DNA of 64,000 bases from Tateyamaria omphalii (GCF_001969365.1 NZ_CP019312.1:3100001-3164000); one strand, 5' to 3'; shown: positions 37,804 to 47,501, numbered from the stretch's first letter. Made by a program: numbers and translations. The notes: generated from the sequence alone by a model not told the origin.

Positions 37804-39313
37804 GGTCGTCTTCCTGCCAGACGCCCGCCATCATCAGGCCAAGCCTGCGCGCATCTGCGTCCTTGGCCGCGACGGGTTCGGACAGCCGCCCCTTTACGAT
37901 GGCCTGGATACGGTCGGACAGAGCGACCGCCTCTTCCAATTCCTCGGATATCAAGAGGATGGCTGCCCCCTTGGACCGGGCCGCCAGAAGTTCGGCGTGG
38001 ACCGCCGCAATGGCGCCTTCGTCAAGCCCGCGGGTCGGTTGATTGGCCAGCACGAAACGCGGACCGATCGACAGGCAGCGCCCGAGGATCAGCTTTTGCA
38101 TGTTGCCACCCGACAGCAGGCGGGTGCGCGTGTCGGGGGTCGCGCCGCGGATGTCGAAGCGGTCGATCAGGTCGGCGGCGTAGGATTTGCACGCCGCTTT
38201 GCGCACGAACCCCCGGTGCGAGAATTCGGGGCTGCGCAGCCGTTCGAGCACTGCGTTTTCCCAGACGGCCAGTTCGCCGACCGTCCCTTCGCTGTGGCGA
38301 TCCTCGGGCACGCGGCCCGCGCCTGCGGTAATCATGGCGCGCGGGCCCAGGGGGCCCACGTCCTGTCCGGAGAGAGTCACGCGGCCCGATGCCGGTTTCG
38401 TCAGCCCTGAGAGCACGGCGCCAAGCGCGGCTTGCCCGTTGCCGGAGACGCCGACGATGCCCAGCACCTCGCCAGCATGGACGGTGAACGACAGGTCGTC
38501 GAGGAGGGTTTCGCCCTGTTCTTCGACCCGCACGTTGTCCGCGATGATGACCGGGCTGCCGATCTGGTGGCCCTGCCGCACCGGGCGCGCGACCTTGCGT
38601 CCGACCATGAGTTCTGCCAGCTCGTCCGGGTTGGTTTGTGCCGTTTTGCGTTCGGCCACCATTTGCCCGGCGCGCAGGACCGCGACCCGGTCCGATGCGG
38701 CCATCACCTCGTGCAGCTTGTGGCTGATAAAGATCAGCGACAGCCCTTCCCTCGTCATGTCGCGCAGGGTTTCGAAGAGCCGCTGCGCCTCCGGTCGGGC
38801 CAGGACGGCGGTGGGTTCATCCAGGATCAGGACGCGCGCGTCACGGTAGAGTGCCTTGAGGATTTCGACGCGCTGACGTTCGCCCACGGAGAGTTGGTTC
38901 ACCTGTGCGTCGGGTGAAACGGGCAGGCCGAACCGGTCGGCGATCTGCATGAGTTTTTGTCGTGCTCTGGCCCGTGCCGAACGCAGGGAAAGGAGGCTTT
39001 CGGAGCCGAGCATAACATTGTCGAGTACGGTCAGGTTGCCTGCCAGAGTGAAATGCTGGTGGACCATGCCCACGCCCGCGTCGATGGCGGCGCGCGGCTG
39101 GCCCGGTGGCAGGTCCTGCCCGAACACGCGTACCGTGCCGGCATCGGCAGCGTAGTGGCCAAAGAGGATGTTCATCAGCGTGGTTTTGCCCGCCCCGTTT
39201 TCGCCCAGCAGGGCCAGGATTTCGCCCTGCCCGAGCGACAGGGTGACGTTGTCGTTGGCGGCGAGGGCGCCAAAGCGCTTGGTGATACCGTTAAGCTCGA
39301 GCGCGGGGGTCAT
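37793..39313 (-). CDS. ABC transporter ATP-binding protein, duplicated cassette (BMP/nucleoside importer)
   Basis: A 506-residue cytoplasmic protein with two ABC cassettes. The first has Walker [10 protein letters not shown], signature [10 protein letters not shown] and Walker [11 protein letters not shown]. The second has a degenerate Walker A ([11 protein letters not shown]) and signature [14 protein letters not shown], as usual in sugar/nucleoside dual ATPases. It powers uptake by the two adjoining permeases. The ATG at 39313 shares ATGA with the stop of the amidase remnant; the longer frame to 39418 lies inside that gene. Confidence 0.92.
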   Translation of the reverse strand: MTPALELNGITKRFGALAANDNVTLSLGQGEILALLGENGAGKTTLMNILFGHYAADAGTVRVFGQDLPPGQPRAAIDAGVGMVHQHFTLAGNLTVLDNVMLGSESLLSLRSARARARQKLMQIADRFGLPVSPDAQVNQLSVGERQRVEILKALYRDARVLILDEPTAVLARPEAQRLFETLRDMTREGLSLIFISHKLHEVMAASDRVAVLRAGQMVAERKTAQTNPDELAELMVGRKVARPVRQGHQIGSPVIIADNVRVEEQGETLLDDLSFTVHAGEVLGIVGVSGNGQAALGAVLSGLTKPASGRVTLSGQDVGPLGPRAMITAGAGRVPEDRHSEGTVGELAVWENAVLERLRSPEFSHRGFVRKAACKSYAADLIDRFDIRGATPDTRTRLLSGGNMQKLILGRCLSIGPRFVLANQPTRGLDEGAIAAVHAELLAARSKGAAILLISEELEEAVALSDRIQAIVKGRLSEPVAAKDADARRLGLMMAGVWQEDDHAA

Positions 39314-40668
39314 GTGGGCAGTCCCGCAATGGAATGGGGGTAGGTGAGCGCCGGTGCGCGTTGTTCGATCTGTGCTGCGAGGCGGCAGAGCTGCAGGTCG
39401 GCCCCGCGCGGCCCCCACAGCTGGATGCCGACGGGCATGTCGCCCTGCATCCCGAAGGGCAGCGCCAATGCGGGCAGTCCCGCGACATTGGCGAGGGCCG
39501 CGTTCGGGGCAAACGCCTCCATTCTTGCGAAATGGGCGTCGGTGTCGGTGTGGTTCAGGTCGAAGGCGCCGACCGGGGGTGGCGGGGAGGATAAGACCGG
39601 GCAGAGGATAGCATCGACATGGGCGAACATTCTGTGCGCATCATCGGCCATCCGGGCCATGCGCTGGGTCACGGCAAAGAGGTCGGTGGCCCGCAGCGCA
39701 CGCCCTTCGGCGGCCACGGCGGCGATGAGGGGTGGAACTTCGTCGTCCGGGACGTCGAGCGCGGCGAGCCACTCGGCAAGGGACACCGACAGGATGGTTC
39801 TGGCGATGGCGTGTGCGTTGCCGCCCATGGTGTCAGGGGCGAGGATGTCTTCGATTATGAAACCTGCGTCGGTCAGCGCGGACGCGGCGGCGCGGGCTGC
39901 GGCACCTTGCGCTGCGTCGCATCTTGCAGGAATGGCGAGTGCGATGCGGTGGGTGTCTCGTCGTGGCGTTGGCAGTGTTAAGACCTGTGCGGTCTTGAAC
40001 GCGGCGGTCACGTCGCGGACGGAGCGGGCCAGGACGAGCTCGGACGCGATGCCCATGAGGTGATTGCTGAAATCGGGACCTGCGACCACGGCCCCGCGCG
40101 ACGGTTTCAACCCGACCAGCCCGCAACAGGCGGCAGGGACGCGGATGGAGCCGGCGGCGTCGGTGGCGTGGGCCAGGGCAACGATTCCGGAGGCGACGGC
40201 AGCCGCCGCGCCGCCCGAAGACCCGCCGGGGGTCAAGGACGGGTTCTAGGGATTGCGGGCCGGGGCAAGACCCTGGGGCGTGCTGTCGAGCGCCAGGCCG
40301 AAGGGTGGGACCGTTGTCAGGCCAAACGGGATCAAACCGGCATCACGAAAGGCTGCAAACAGGTTGCTGTCTGCATCCGGCGGCACAGGGCGCGCGCGTA
40401 ACGCGCCAGCCCCGGCAGAAATAGGCAAACCCTGAGCCGCCGACCCGAGGTCTTTGCCAAGAAACGGCACGCCGTGAAAGGGACCGCGACCCGTCAAGGG
40501 CGAGGCGTCAGCCGCAGCCGCACTTGCGCGCCCACGGTCCGCGTCCAGCAGGGCCACAGCACCCAGATCCGTCCGCATTTGGCTGGCGGCAAGGCTCGCC
40601 TCCATCACCGCGCGGGCACTGGTGCGCCTGTCGGAAACGGCAGCGGCGAGTGCTGTGGCATCACGCAT
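39310..40668 (-). pseudogene. Amidase-signature hydrolase interrupted by an in-frame amber codon
   Basis: One reading frame from 40668 to 39310 encodes a complete amidase-signature protein of about 452 codons, with a single TAG at 40246-40248. The catalytic triad is otherwise present: Lys in GVPFLGKDLG, cis-Ser in [10 protein letters not shown] and nucleophile Ser in [10 protein letters not shown]. The stop falls between ARNP and NPSLTPGG, where amidases usually read [12 protein letters not shown], so a TGG-to-TAG change is likely. An ATG at 40236 could allow a C-terminal fragment that lacks the Lys. The gene stays in the importer operon with ATGA coupling to the ATPase. Confidence 0.85.
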
Positions 40669-40681
40669 GCATCACCGCCCG

Positions 40682-41665
40682 TCAGACGGGCTCATCATTG
40701 TTGATCGGCACGTCCCATTCGCCTGCAGTGATCGCCGCCTGCTTGGCCTCCATCGCCGGGATGGCGTCGGCGGGCACCTCGTCGGCGACATAGATCAGCT
40801 CATTGCCGCCATAAGCCATGAACGAATACTCGGTATAATCCCGTCCAACCGGTGTGCCCGCCTGAATATCGGCCACAATGGCGTCAATGGTCGGGCCATA
40901 ATTCCAGATCGCGTTGGCAAAGACGGTGCCCGGATAGCGCGGCGTGTAGTCGATGAGCGATCCGATGGCCTTGATCCCACGCTCTTGCGCGGCATCTGCC
41001 GTGCCGATGCGTTCGCCGAACAGAATGTCGGCCCCGGCGTCGATCTGCGCCATCGCAGCCTCTTTCGCGCGGGCCGGATCAAACCAGGCGCCGATAAAGC
41101 CGTTGAGGAAGGTCGCGTCGGGGTTCACTTCGGTCACGCCCATGCGGAAGGCGTTGATCAGCAAGTTGACCTCTGGGATCGGGTAGCCACCGACAGAGCC
41201 GAAGACGTTGCTTTCCGACATCTTGCCGGCGAGCATACCAGCCAGATACGCGGCCTCGTGATTGCGGGTTCCAAAGACACCGAAATTGTCGCCTTCGGGC
41301 CCGCCGGACGAGCCCATGAGGAATGCGGTTTCGGGGTAGTCGCCCGCCACTTCGCGCGCCTCGCGTTCGACGGCATAGGCTTCGCCCCAAACCAGTTGCG
41401 CGCCGCCTTCGGCATATTCGGCCATGGCGCGGGGATAGTCGGTGGGTGCGACCCCTTCGGAAAACTCATATTCGATCCGGCCCGCTGCGGCAGCCTCCTG
41501 CAGCGCCAGATGAATGCGGCTGTTCCATGCGTTTTCAACAGGCGACATATGAACGCCGGCGACCCGCGTGACGGTTTCAGCATGTGCGCGGCGAATGTAA
41601 GCGGGCAGCGCCAGCGTGGCGGCGGCCCCGACAAGAAGCTGGCGACGGGTGGTGTTGAGTTTCAT
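40682..41665 (-). CDS. BMP-family ABC transporter substrate-binding protein
   Basis: A 327-residue periplasmic binding protein of the PnrA/BMP class, which bind purine nucleosides or related bases. The N terminus TRRQLLVGAAATLALPAYIR carries a twin arginine and a hydrophobic core, so export by Tat is possible, with cleavage after RRAHA. GVFGTRNHEAAYLAGMLAGKMS and the GSVGGYPIPEVN region are family motifs. The ATG at 41665 follows AGAGGA. It lies 13 bases before the amidase remnant and 31 after cytosine deaminase. Confidence 0.9.
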   Translation of the reverse strand: MKLNTTRRQLLVGAAATLALPAYIRRAHAETVTRVAGVHMSPVENAWNSRIHLALQEAAAAGRIEYEFSEGVAPTDYPRAMAEYAEGGAQLVWGEAYAVEREAREVAGDYPETAFLMGSSGGPEGDNFGVFGTRNHEAAYLAGMLAGKMSESNVFGSVGGYPIPEVNLLINAFRMGVTEVNPDATFLNGFIGAWFDPARAKEAAMAQIDAGADILFGERIGTADAAQERGIKAIGSLIDYTPRYPGTVFANAIWNYGPTIDAIVADIQAGTPVGRDYTEYSFMAYGGNELIYVADEVPADAIPAMEAKQAAITAGEWDVPINNDEPV

Positions 41666-41696
41666 TGGAAATATCCTCTCTCGTGCTGGCAGTTTA

Positions 41697-43022
41697 CTAA
41701 ATGTCTTTTTTGTCCATCGCCGGGGCGTAGTCGGCGGGGTCAATCGTGGTCGGGCGACCGGGCAAGTCGAGCGTGGCAATGCGCGGTGCGGTGCGGGCGA
41801 GCACCTTGCCATGCTTGATCACGGCAAGCCGCGTTGCCTTGAGCCTGACGGCTTCAATCGGGTCTTGGGCCTGCAGCACCACCATGTTGGCTGGCCCGCT
41901 TTCCCGCAGCGTCGGATCGGGCAGGCCCATCGCCCGCGCACCGTTTTGCGTGACAGAGGTAAAGGCCCATTCCATCGCTTCGCGTGACGTCATGGGCACG
42001 GCGTGAACGCCCATATGCGCCACTTCGAGCATGTCGGCAGAGCCAAGCGAGTACCACGGATCCATCGTGCAGTCCTGCCCGAAGGCCACGTTGACGCCCG
42101 CCGCCCGCAGTTCCGGCACACGGGTCAGGCCACGACGGCGCGGATAGGTGTCGGAGCGGCCCTGCAAGGTGATGTTGATCAGCGGGTTCGGGATCACGTT
42201 CATGCCGCTTTCAGCGATCAGCGGGATCAGCTTGCTGGCATAGTAATTGTCGTAGGAGTGCATCGCCGTGACGTGGCTGGCCGACACGCGGGCCCCGAGG
42301 TCAAGGCGTGTTGTTTCTGCCGCCAGTGTCTCGACATGGCGGGACATGGGGTCGTCGCTTTCGTCGCAGTGCAGGTCCAGCATCAGGTCGCGGTCTGCCG
42401 CAATCTCGCACAGGCGGGTGACGGATCGCGCGCCATCCGCCATCGTACGTTCGAAATGCGGGATGCCGCCCACCACGTCCACACCCATATCGAGCGCGCG
42501 CAACAGGTTCCGTTCTGCTGAGGCCGAGCAGTAGAGCCCGTCCTGCGGAAAGGCGACAAGTTGAAGGTCGATATAGGGGGCGACGCGCTTGCGCACTTCG
42601 ATCAGCGCCTCGACCGCGGTCAGCCTGTCGTCGCAAACATCTACGTGCGTGCGGATCGCGAGCAGTCCTTGCGCCACGGCCAGATCGCAGTAGCGCAAGG
42701 CACGCTCCATGACCGCCTCGACCGTGAGCATGGGTTTCAATTCGCCCCACAGCGCGATGCCCTCGAGCAGGGTGCCCGACACGTTCAGCCGGGGCAGGCC
42801 CAGGCTGAGCGTCGCATCCATATGGAAATGCGGGTCGGCGAATGGTGGCGCGACCAGTCGCCCCGCTGCATCAATGATGTCCTGCGCATCGGCGTCGATC
42901 CGGGGGGCAATCGTGACGATCCTGTCCCCCTGGACACCGATATCGTATTGCCCGCTGCGATCCGGCAAACAGGCGTTGTTAATGATTAAATCCAGAATCC
43001 CCCGACTCCTTATTTTGATCAT
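41697..43022 (-). CDS. codA: Cytosine deaminase-like amidohydrolase
   Basis: A 441-residue metal-dependent hydrolase closest in motifs to CodA, which deaminates cytosine to uracil and ammonia. Metal ligands and base are H65 and H67 (DPHFHMD), H218 with E221 (DLHCDES), H250 (SASHVTAMH) and the Asp of FGQDCTMDPWY. Related enzymes act on isoguanine or creatinine. The ATG at 43022 has no ribosome-binding site, whereas AAGGAG (43006-43011) lies inside the frame in front of ATT (42998) and CTG (42995). Starting there gives LDLIINNACLP, which matches the CodA N terminus better. Confidence 0.85.
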   Translation of the reverse strand: MIKIRSRGILDLIINNACLPDRSGQYDIGVQGDRIVTIAPRIDADAQDIIDAAGRLVAPPFADPHFHMDATLSLGLPRLNVSGTLLEGIALWGELKPMLTVEAVMERALRYCDLAVAQGLLAIRTHVDVCDDRLTAVEALIEVRKRVAPYIDLQLVAFPQDGLYCSASAERNLLRALDMGVDVVGGIPHFERTMADGARSVTRLCEIAADRDLMLDLHCDESDDPMSRHVETLAAETTRLDLGARVSASHVTAMHSYDNYYASKLIPLIAESGMNVIPNPLINITLQGRSDTYPRRRGLTRVPELRAAGVNVAFGQDCTMDPWYSLGSADMLEVAHMGVHAVPMTSREAMEWAFTSVTQNGARAMGLPDPTLRESGPANMVVLQAQDPIEAVRLKATRLAVIKHGKVLARTAPRIATLDLPGRPTTIDPADYAPAMDKKDI

Positions 43023-43166
43023 ACGGTTAATAAAACTGACACGATGGCCTAAGGATTTCGAAGAAACCGCTCAACAAATGCGCCGGGGACCAGTTTTTAG
43101 GCAGATAAGACGCGACCCCAGTCGCCACGGCAGGGACCGATACAACCATTGGGGGATTTCTTGCCA

Positions 43167-43577
43167 CTACTGTGTTTTGTCTGCCAGAAATTGCCTCAGG
43201 TCCATCTCCTCGCGCCGTTTCGTGGACACATAGACAAAGGCCATGTTGATCCGTTCTGATATCATGTCGCCGGGAAACGGCAGATAGCTGAGTTCGGGCG
43301 AGCCGAAGGAGGGCGAGGCCGTGCCGACCTGCCATTCCGAGGTGACGGACACGTCCACCAGCTTCAGATCCGGACCGCCGCTGGTGCAGGGCATTTCCAG
43401 CGGGATATTTGCGATTTTCAGGTAGGCGGCCTTGTCTTTCGCGTCACGAAACCCGTCGATGAATTGGGTGCACAGGACCTGAATGTCGGCCGCTTCGTCC
43501 TCGGGCTTGAGGTGGGAATGCAGGTGGTCGGCGGCGTGGTTGTGGCCGATATGGCCGTTCACGATGTCATGGGGCAT
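43167..43577 (-). CDS. Uncharacterised His-rich small protein behind the guanidine hydrolase-like gene
   Basis: A 136-residue soluble protein with no family I recognise. The first 22 residues contain seven His (positions 3, 9, 12, 14, 18, 20, 22, in GHIGHNHAADHLHSH), a likely site for nickel or another divalent metal. The rest is a compact domain containing MPCTSGGPDLKLVDVSVTSE and ELSYLPFPGDMISERIN. It begins 5 bases after the ureohydrolase stop, so it is in the same riboswitch-controlled operon. A metal-delivery or metal-storage role for the enzyme is the best hypothesis. Confidence 0.8.
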   Translation of the reverse strand: MPHDIVNGHIGHNHAADHLHSHLKPEDEAADIQVLCTQFIDGFRDAKDKAAYLKIANIPLEMPCTSGGPDLKLVDVSVTSEWQVGTASPSFGSPELSYLPFPGDMISERINMAFVYVSTKRREEMDLRQFLADKTQ

Positions 43578-43582
43578 GAGTG

Positions 43583-44848
43583 TCAGCCTTTCTTGTGCGG
43601 GGTGGACCAGCGGTTGCCGTCGCGGGCCGCGTCGTAGTCACCCATGGGCAGGTTCACCGGCTTGTCGATGTGCTTGCGGTGGTCCCCCATCTTGCCCGAC
43701 GCCACGAGCGAGCCCAGCACGTCCACGATGACGCGCGTGCCCATAAGGGCGGTGATTTCCGATTGGTCATAGGGCGGTGAGACCTCGACCAGTTCCATGC
43801 CGCAGATGCCTTCGGCCGCGACTTTGGACGCGAGCGCCAACGCCTCGCGCGGGAGGAAGCCGCCCGGTTCGGGCCAGCCCGTGCCGGGGACAAAGCCGCA
43901 GTCGATGCTGTCGATGTCGAAGGACATATAGACCATGTCGACACCATCCCACGCCATTTCCAGCGCCATCTCGGCGGTCTTGTCGACGCCCATCTTTTCC
44001 ATGTCGCCCATGGTGATGATGTTGGTCTCGCGCTCGCGCGCAACCTTCACCGCCTCGCGCGGGACCTGCCAGCCGCCGATGCCGACCTGCACGAGGTTCT
44101 TGGCAGGCACGTTGGGCAGATTGGTGGAGTGGAACCACGGGGTGGTGTGCATGCGCTCATCCAGGTCTTTTTCCTGGATGTCGGCGTGGCGGTCGAAGTG
44201 GACGATGCCGATTTTCTTGGAGGTGCATTCGGCGATCCCGCGCACGCAGGGGAAGCCAATGGAGTGATCCCCCCCAATGATGATCGGCATGGAGCCGGAC
44301 GAGAACACGTGGCTGACCGCGCGGCTGATCTGGTCGAACGTCTTTTCGATATTGCCGGGGATGGTAAAGATGTCGCCCGCATCGCACAGCGACATCTGCT
44401 CGCGCAGGTCGATCCCCATTTCATAGTTGTAGGGCGTGTAAAGCGCGCTGATCTTGCGGACGCCTTGCGGGCCGAAGCGCGTGCCGGGGCGGTAGGTTGT
44501 GCCCCCGTCAAAGGGCGCGCCGAGGACGCAGGCGTCGTAATTGCCCACCTCGGTCACGTCTTCGGTATAGGGGGCCTTGAGGAAGGTGTTGATGCCCGCG
44601 TAGTGGGGCAGCTCGCCCCGCGCGAAGGTGGGGATGGACCGGTCTTCGATGCTGTCGGCGGCGGTCAGGCCCATGCGCAGGGCCCAAGCCTTTTCCTTCT
44701 CCCATTCGCCTTCGGGAATGTCGGCCTCGGCCTGCATCGACTTCCAGCCTTGCAGCTTGGACAGGTCGGGGTGATGGGCGCGGCGGTCCGGGATCTGGCG
44801 ATCATCGGGCCGGTGCGATCGGCTACGATCCTGTGGCGTCCAGAACAT
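43583..44848 (-). CDS. gdmH: Agmatinase-like ureohydrolase, probable guanidine hydrolase (GdmH type)
   Basis: A 421-residue arginase/agmatinase-superfamily enzyme with an N-terminal extension of about 100 residues. The dinuclear metal site is H195 (GGDHS), D219, H221 and D223 (FDRHADI), and D311 and D313 (SFDIDSID); the Arg in FDRH replaces the usual Ala. The known Ni-dependent guanidine hydrolase of Synechocystis (Sll1077) belongs to this branch and is also encoded with a NitT/TauT-like importer. The riboswitch at the head of this operon senses guanidine, which supports guanidine to urea plus ammonia. Agmatine or another guanidino compound remains possible. AAGGAGG precedes the ATG; 26-base overlap with the ATPase gene. 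Confidence 0.82.
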   Translation of the reverse strand: MFWTPQDRSRSHRPDDRQIPDRRAHHPDLSKLQGWKSMQAEADIPEGEWEKEKAWALRMGLTAADSIEDRSIPTFARGELPHYAGINTFLKAPYTEDVTEVGNYDACVLGAPFDGGTTYRPGTRFGPQGVRKISALYTPYNYEMGIDLREQMSLCDAGDIFTIPGNIEKTFDQISRAVSHVFSSGSMPIIIGGDHSIGFPCVRGIAECTSKKIGIVHFDRHADIQEKDLDERMHTTPWFHSTNLPNVPAKNLVQVGIGGWQVPREAVKVARERETNIITMGDMEKMGVDKTAEMALEMAWDGVDMVYMSFDIDSIDCGFVPGTGWPEPGGFLPREALALASKVAAEGICGMELVEVSPPYDQSEITALMGTRVIVDVLGSLVASGKMGDHRKHIDKPVNLPMGDYDAARDGNRWSTPHKKG

Positions 44849-45599
44849 GGGTATCCTCCTTGAGTATCTGATAGGGAATCCCGCCATCGCGGGCATCGAA
44901 GTCGTAAGTGATGGTGGCGCCATAGGCGTCCGGAAACTGCGGATCCCACCGCACCTTGTCGAAGGCCAGAACCCGGTCGCCCAGCTTGAACGCTTCGCTC
45001 AGGTCGTGGGTGACCATGAAAACGGTCATGTTCGTCTGGGCCCGCAGCTCTTGCAGAAAGTCATGCATACGCTCGCGGGTGCCGGGGTCCAGCGCGCCAA
45101 AGGGTTCGTCCAGGAGCAGGATGCGCGGTTTTGCCGCAAGCGCCTGCGCGATGGCAAGCCGTTGCTGCATACCGCCGGACAAGGTCGCGGGATACTGGTG
45201 CGCCACATGGGCGAGACCAATACGCTCAAGCGCAATATCTGCGCGGTCGCGTACGGCCTTGCGCCGCGACCGGGGCAGAATGCCCAACAGGTTCGCCCTC
45301 AACCCTTCGGCAGCCACCAGATTGTCGCGCACCGTCATGTGCGGAAAGGTCGAATAGCGTTGAAAGACGATACCGCGGCTGCGATTTGGCTCGCCCTGCA
45401 AGGGGATGCCATCGACGCGGATTTCCCCCCGCGTCGGACGCTCCTGGTCGAGCAGCAGTCGCAGAAATGTGGATTTCCCACAGCCCGACGCCCCCACAAT
45501 CGAGATGAACGCGCCCTCGGCCACCTCGAGCGAAACGTTGTCGAGGATAGGTCGGTCCCCATATCGCTGGGACACATGTTCGACGGTGACAAAGCCCAT
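44823..45599 (-). CDS. NitT/TauT-type ABC transporter ATP-binding protein, probable guanidine importer
   Basis: A 258-residue ATPase. Walker A is GASGCGKST, the signature is LSGGMQQRLAIAQAL, Walker B is RILLLDEPFGALD, and the switch His is in VTHDLSEA. It energises uptake through the adjoining permease. The substrate is inferred from operon context (guanidine-I riboswitch, ureohydrolase). The ATG at 45599 overlaps the permease stop as TGATG. Confidence 0.92.
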   Translation of the reverse strand: MGFVTVEHVSQRYGDRPILDNVSLEVAEGAFISIVGASGCGKSTFLRLLLDQERPTRGEIRVDGIPLQGEPNRSRGIVFQRYSTFPHMTVRDNLVAAEGLRANLLGILPRSRRKAVRDRADIALERIGLAHVAHQYPATLSGGMQQRLAIAQALAAKPRILLLDEPFGALDPGTRERMHDFLQELRAQTNMTVFMVTHDLSEAFKLGDRVLAFDKVRWDPQFPDAYGATITYDFDARDGGIPYQILKEDTHVLDATGS

Positions 45600-46408
45600 C
45601 ACGCAGCCTCTGCCCAAGGAAAGAGGCGCCGGGACAGTCGCGCAAGGCACCAGTCGAGGACGAAGGCGATCAAGGTGATCCAGGCCACATATGTCAGGAT
45701 GACGTCCATCGCGAGGTACCGGCGCACAAGGAAAATGCGGTAGCCGAGCCCGTCCTCGCTTGCGATGGCCTCGGCTGCGATCAGGAACAGCCAGGCCGGA
45801 CCAAGGGACAAACGCACCGCCTGGATCAGGCGCGGCATGATCTGCGGCAACGCCACGCGAAGTGCGATGGCCAGCGATGACGCCCCCAGCGTCTGTGCCT
45901 TGATGATCTGTTCCGCGGGCAGTTCGGCCGTGCGCGCAGACAGGTCGCGGATCAGGAAGGGCGTGATGCCGATGGTGATCAGGGCGACCTTGGACAGCTC
46001 GCCCAAACCAAACACGATGAACAGGATCGGCAAGATCGCAAGCGGCGGCACCATCGAGATCACGGCCACAAAACTGTTCAGCCCCGCATGGGCCACCGGC
46101 AGAAGCCCGATCAACAGCCCGAACACCAGCCCCAGGCTGGCCGCGAGGCCAACACCAATGGCCAGACGCCGCAGGCTGGAGGCGGTGTCCTGCCAGAACA
46201 GGATCTCGCCCGAGCGACGGTCAGGTTCGGACACCAGCCGCGCCGCCGTGTCCACCAATTGCGACGGGGGCGGCAACAGCTTGTCCGCAGGGTTTGCTGC
46301 GCGCCGTGCGTCCGACCCCATCGCGTAAATGATCAGCACCAGCACAAAGGGCAGCACCATCAGGAACAGGGCGAATGGCCGTCCGGGGGTTTTGTTGATC
46401 CAGCGCAT
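45599..46408 (-). CDS. NitT/TauT-type ABC transporter permease, probable guanidine importer
   Basis: A 269-residue inner-membrane permease of the SsuC/TauC/NrtB class with six predicted helices. The EAA loop region reads AQTLGASSLAIALRVALPQIMP, with the typical GAS-x8-LPxxMP spacing. Residues 17-31 form the first hydrophobic segment. It pairs with the ATPase downstream and the binding protein upstream, from which it is separated by 42 bases containing a hairpin. Confidence 0.92.
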   Translation of the reverse strand: MRWINKTPGRPFALFLMVLPFVLVLIIYAMGSDARRAANPADKLLPPPSQLVDTAARLVSEPDRRSGEILFWQDTASSLRRLAIGVGLAASLGLVFGLLIGLLPVAHAGLNSFVAVISMVPPLAILPILFIVFGLGELSKVALITIGITPFLIRDLSARTAELPAEQIIKAQTLGASSLAIALRVALPQIMPRLIQAVRLSLGPAWLFLIAAEAIASEDGLGYRIFLVRRYLAMDVILTYVAWITLIAFVLDWCLARLSRRLFPWAEAA

Positions 46409-46417
46409 CGGTCAAGC

Positions 46418-46440
46418 CCCGCACCGATCAACGGTGCGGG
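46418..46440 (-). other. Intercistronic hairpin between binding-protein and permease genes
   Basis: CCCGCACCG and CGGTGCGGG are perfect 9-base arms around a 5-base loop. Sitting right after the substrate-binding-protein gene, the hairpin probably stabilises its mRNA or limits read-through, giving more binding protein than permease. Confidence 0.6.
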
Positions 46441-46450
46441 AGGCCTGTGT

Positions 46451-47500
46451 TCACAGCGCGCCGTCGGCGGCCATTTGCATATAAGTCGTGTCATAACGCA
46501 TCATGACGTTTGCCGAGTCGCCGGTCGTGGTCCCATCCGGGTATTCCACACCCACAAAGTCCGCGCTTGGCGCGCCTTCCCCAAGTATCCCCTTGTCGAA
46601 GAGGAACTCGGCCACGTTGACCATGGTCGTCTTCAATGCCTCCCCTTCGGTAAATGCGACCGCGTCGGCGGGGTCATAGAACATCTCGGTCGAGGCCAGT
46701 TGCGCCTTGTACCCCGCAAGGTCGGTGCCCGACGCTTCGGCCATCGCAGTCAGTGCGCCCTCGTCGCCTGCGGCCATCAGCGCCATCAACTCGTACCATG
46801 CGCCGGTCAGCGCCTTGCCGAAATTCGGGTTGGCGGCGAGGGTTTCGGTGTTGACCCACATGATGTCGATGATCTCACCAGGGATGTCCGAGCTGTCATA
46901 AACCTTGGTCGCGCCAGGCTGTTCCAGGATGGTCGACACCAGCGGGTTCCATGTCACCACCGCTTCGACATCCGGGGTCGCATAGGCCGCGATCATGTCG
47001 GCGTCCGATGTGTTGATGACCGACGCCAGATCCCGTTCGGCCAGGCCCACACTGTCGAGCCCGCGCGCGAGCAGGTAATGCGACACGGACAGTTCGACCA
47101 GGTTCACCGGCTTGCCTGCAAGGTCGGCGAGGCTCCCCTCACCCTTCAGGATGACAGCATCATTGCCATTGGAATAGTCGCCGACGATCAGCGCTGTGGT
47201 GTCCACGCCACCGCCCGACGAAATCGAAAGGGTGTCCATGTTGGTCGCGGTCACGCCATCAAATTCGCCTGCCGCATATTGGATGATGGATTCGACATAA
47301 TCGTTGATCTGCACGATCTCGACGTCGATCTCGTACTTGTTGGCCCACTTGTCCATGATCCCGCTTTCTTCGAGATAGCCCCAAGGCATCCAACCCACAT
47401 AGATCGACCAGGCGACCTTGAATTCGGTCTTTTCCTGCGCGACGGCACCGAATGTTGTCAGCGTAAGTGCCAGGGTAGCGAAAACAGTTGAACGGATCAT
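46451..47500 (-). CDS. NitT/TauT-type ABC transporter substrate-binding protein, probable guanidine-binding
   Basis: A 349-residue periplasmic protein with a signal peptide (residues 1-20, ending GAVAQ). WSIYVGWMPWGYLEESGIMDKWA near the start, split as WSIYVGWMPWGYLEES and GIMDKWA, and AAGEFDGVTATNMDTL are typical of NMT1/SsuA-like binding proteins. It is the first gene behind the guanidine-I riboswitch, so guanidine or a guanidino compound is the likely ligand. The ATG at 47500 follows GGAGGATGAT; upstream in-frame ATGs lie inside the leader. Confidence 0.9.
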   Translation of the reverse strand: MIRSTVFATLALTLTTFGAVAQEKTEFKVAWSIYVGWMPWGYLEESGIMDKWANKYEIDVEIVQINDYVESIIQYAAGEFDGVTATNMDTLSISSGGGVDTTALIVGDYSNGNDAVILKGEGSLADLAGKPVNLVELSVSHYLLARGLDSVGLAERDLASVINTSDADMIAAYATPDVEAVVTWNPLVSTILEQPGATKVYDSSDIPGEIIDIMWVNTETLAANPNFGKALTGAWYELMALMAAGDEGALTAMAEASGTDLAGYKAQLASTEMFYDPADAVAFTEGEALKTTMVNVAEFLFDKGILGEGAPSADFVGVEYPDGTTTGDSANVMMRYDTTYMQMAADGAL

Positions 47501-47501
47501 A

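Noticed and set aside
39310..40236. A separate shorter amidase gene
   Set aside because: It is the in-frame continuation of the 40668 frame after one TAG and lacks the catalytic Lys and N-terminal half, so it is scored as one pseudogene.
43023..43166. A second riboswitch before the cytosine deaminase operon
   Set aside because: I compared it with purine, guanidine-II/III and preQ1 patterns and saw none of their conserved blocks.
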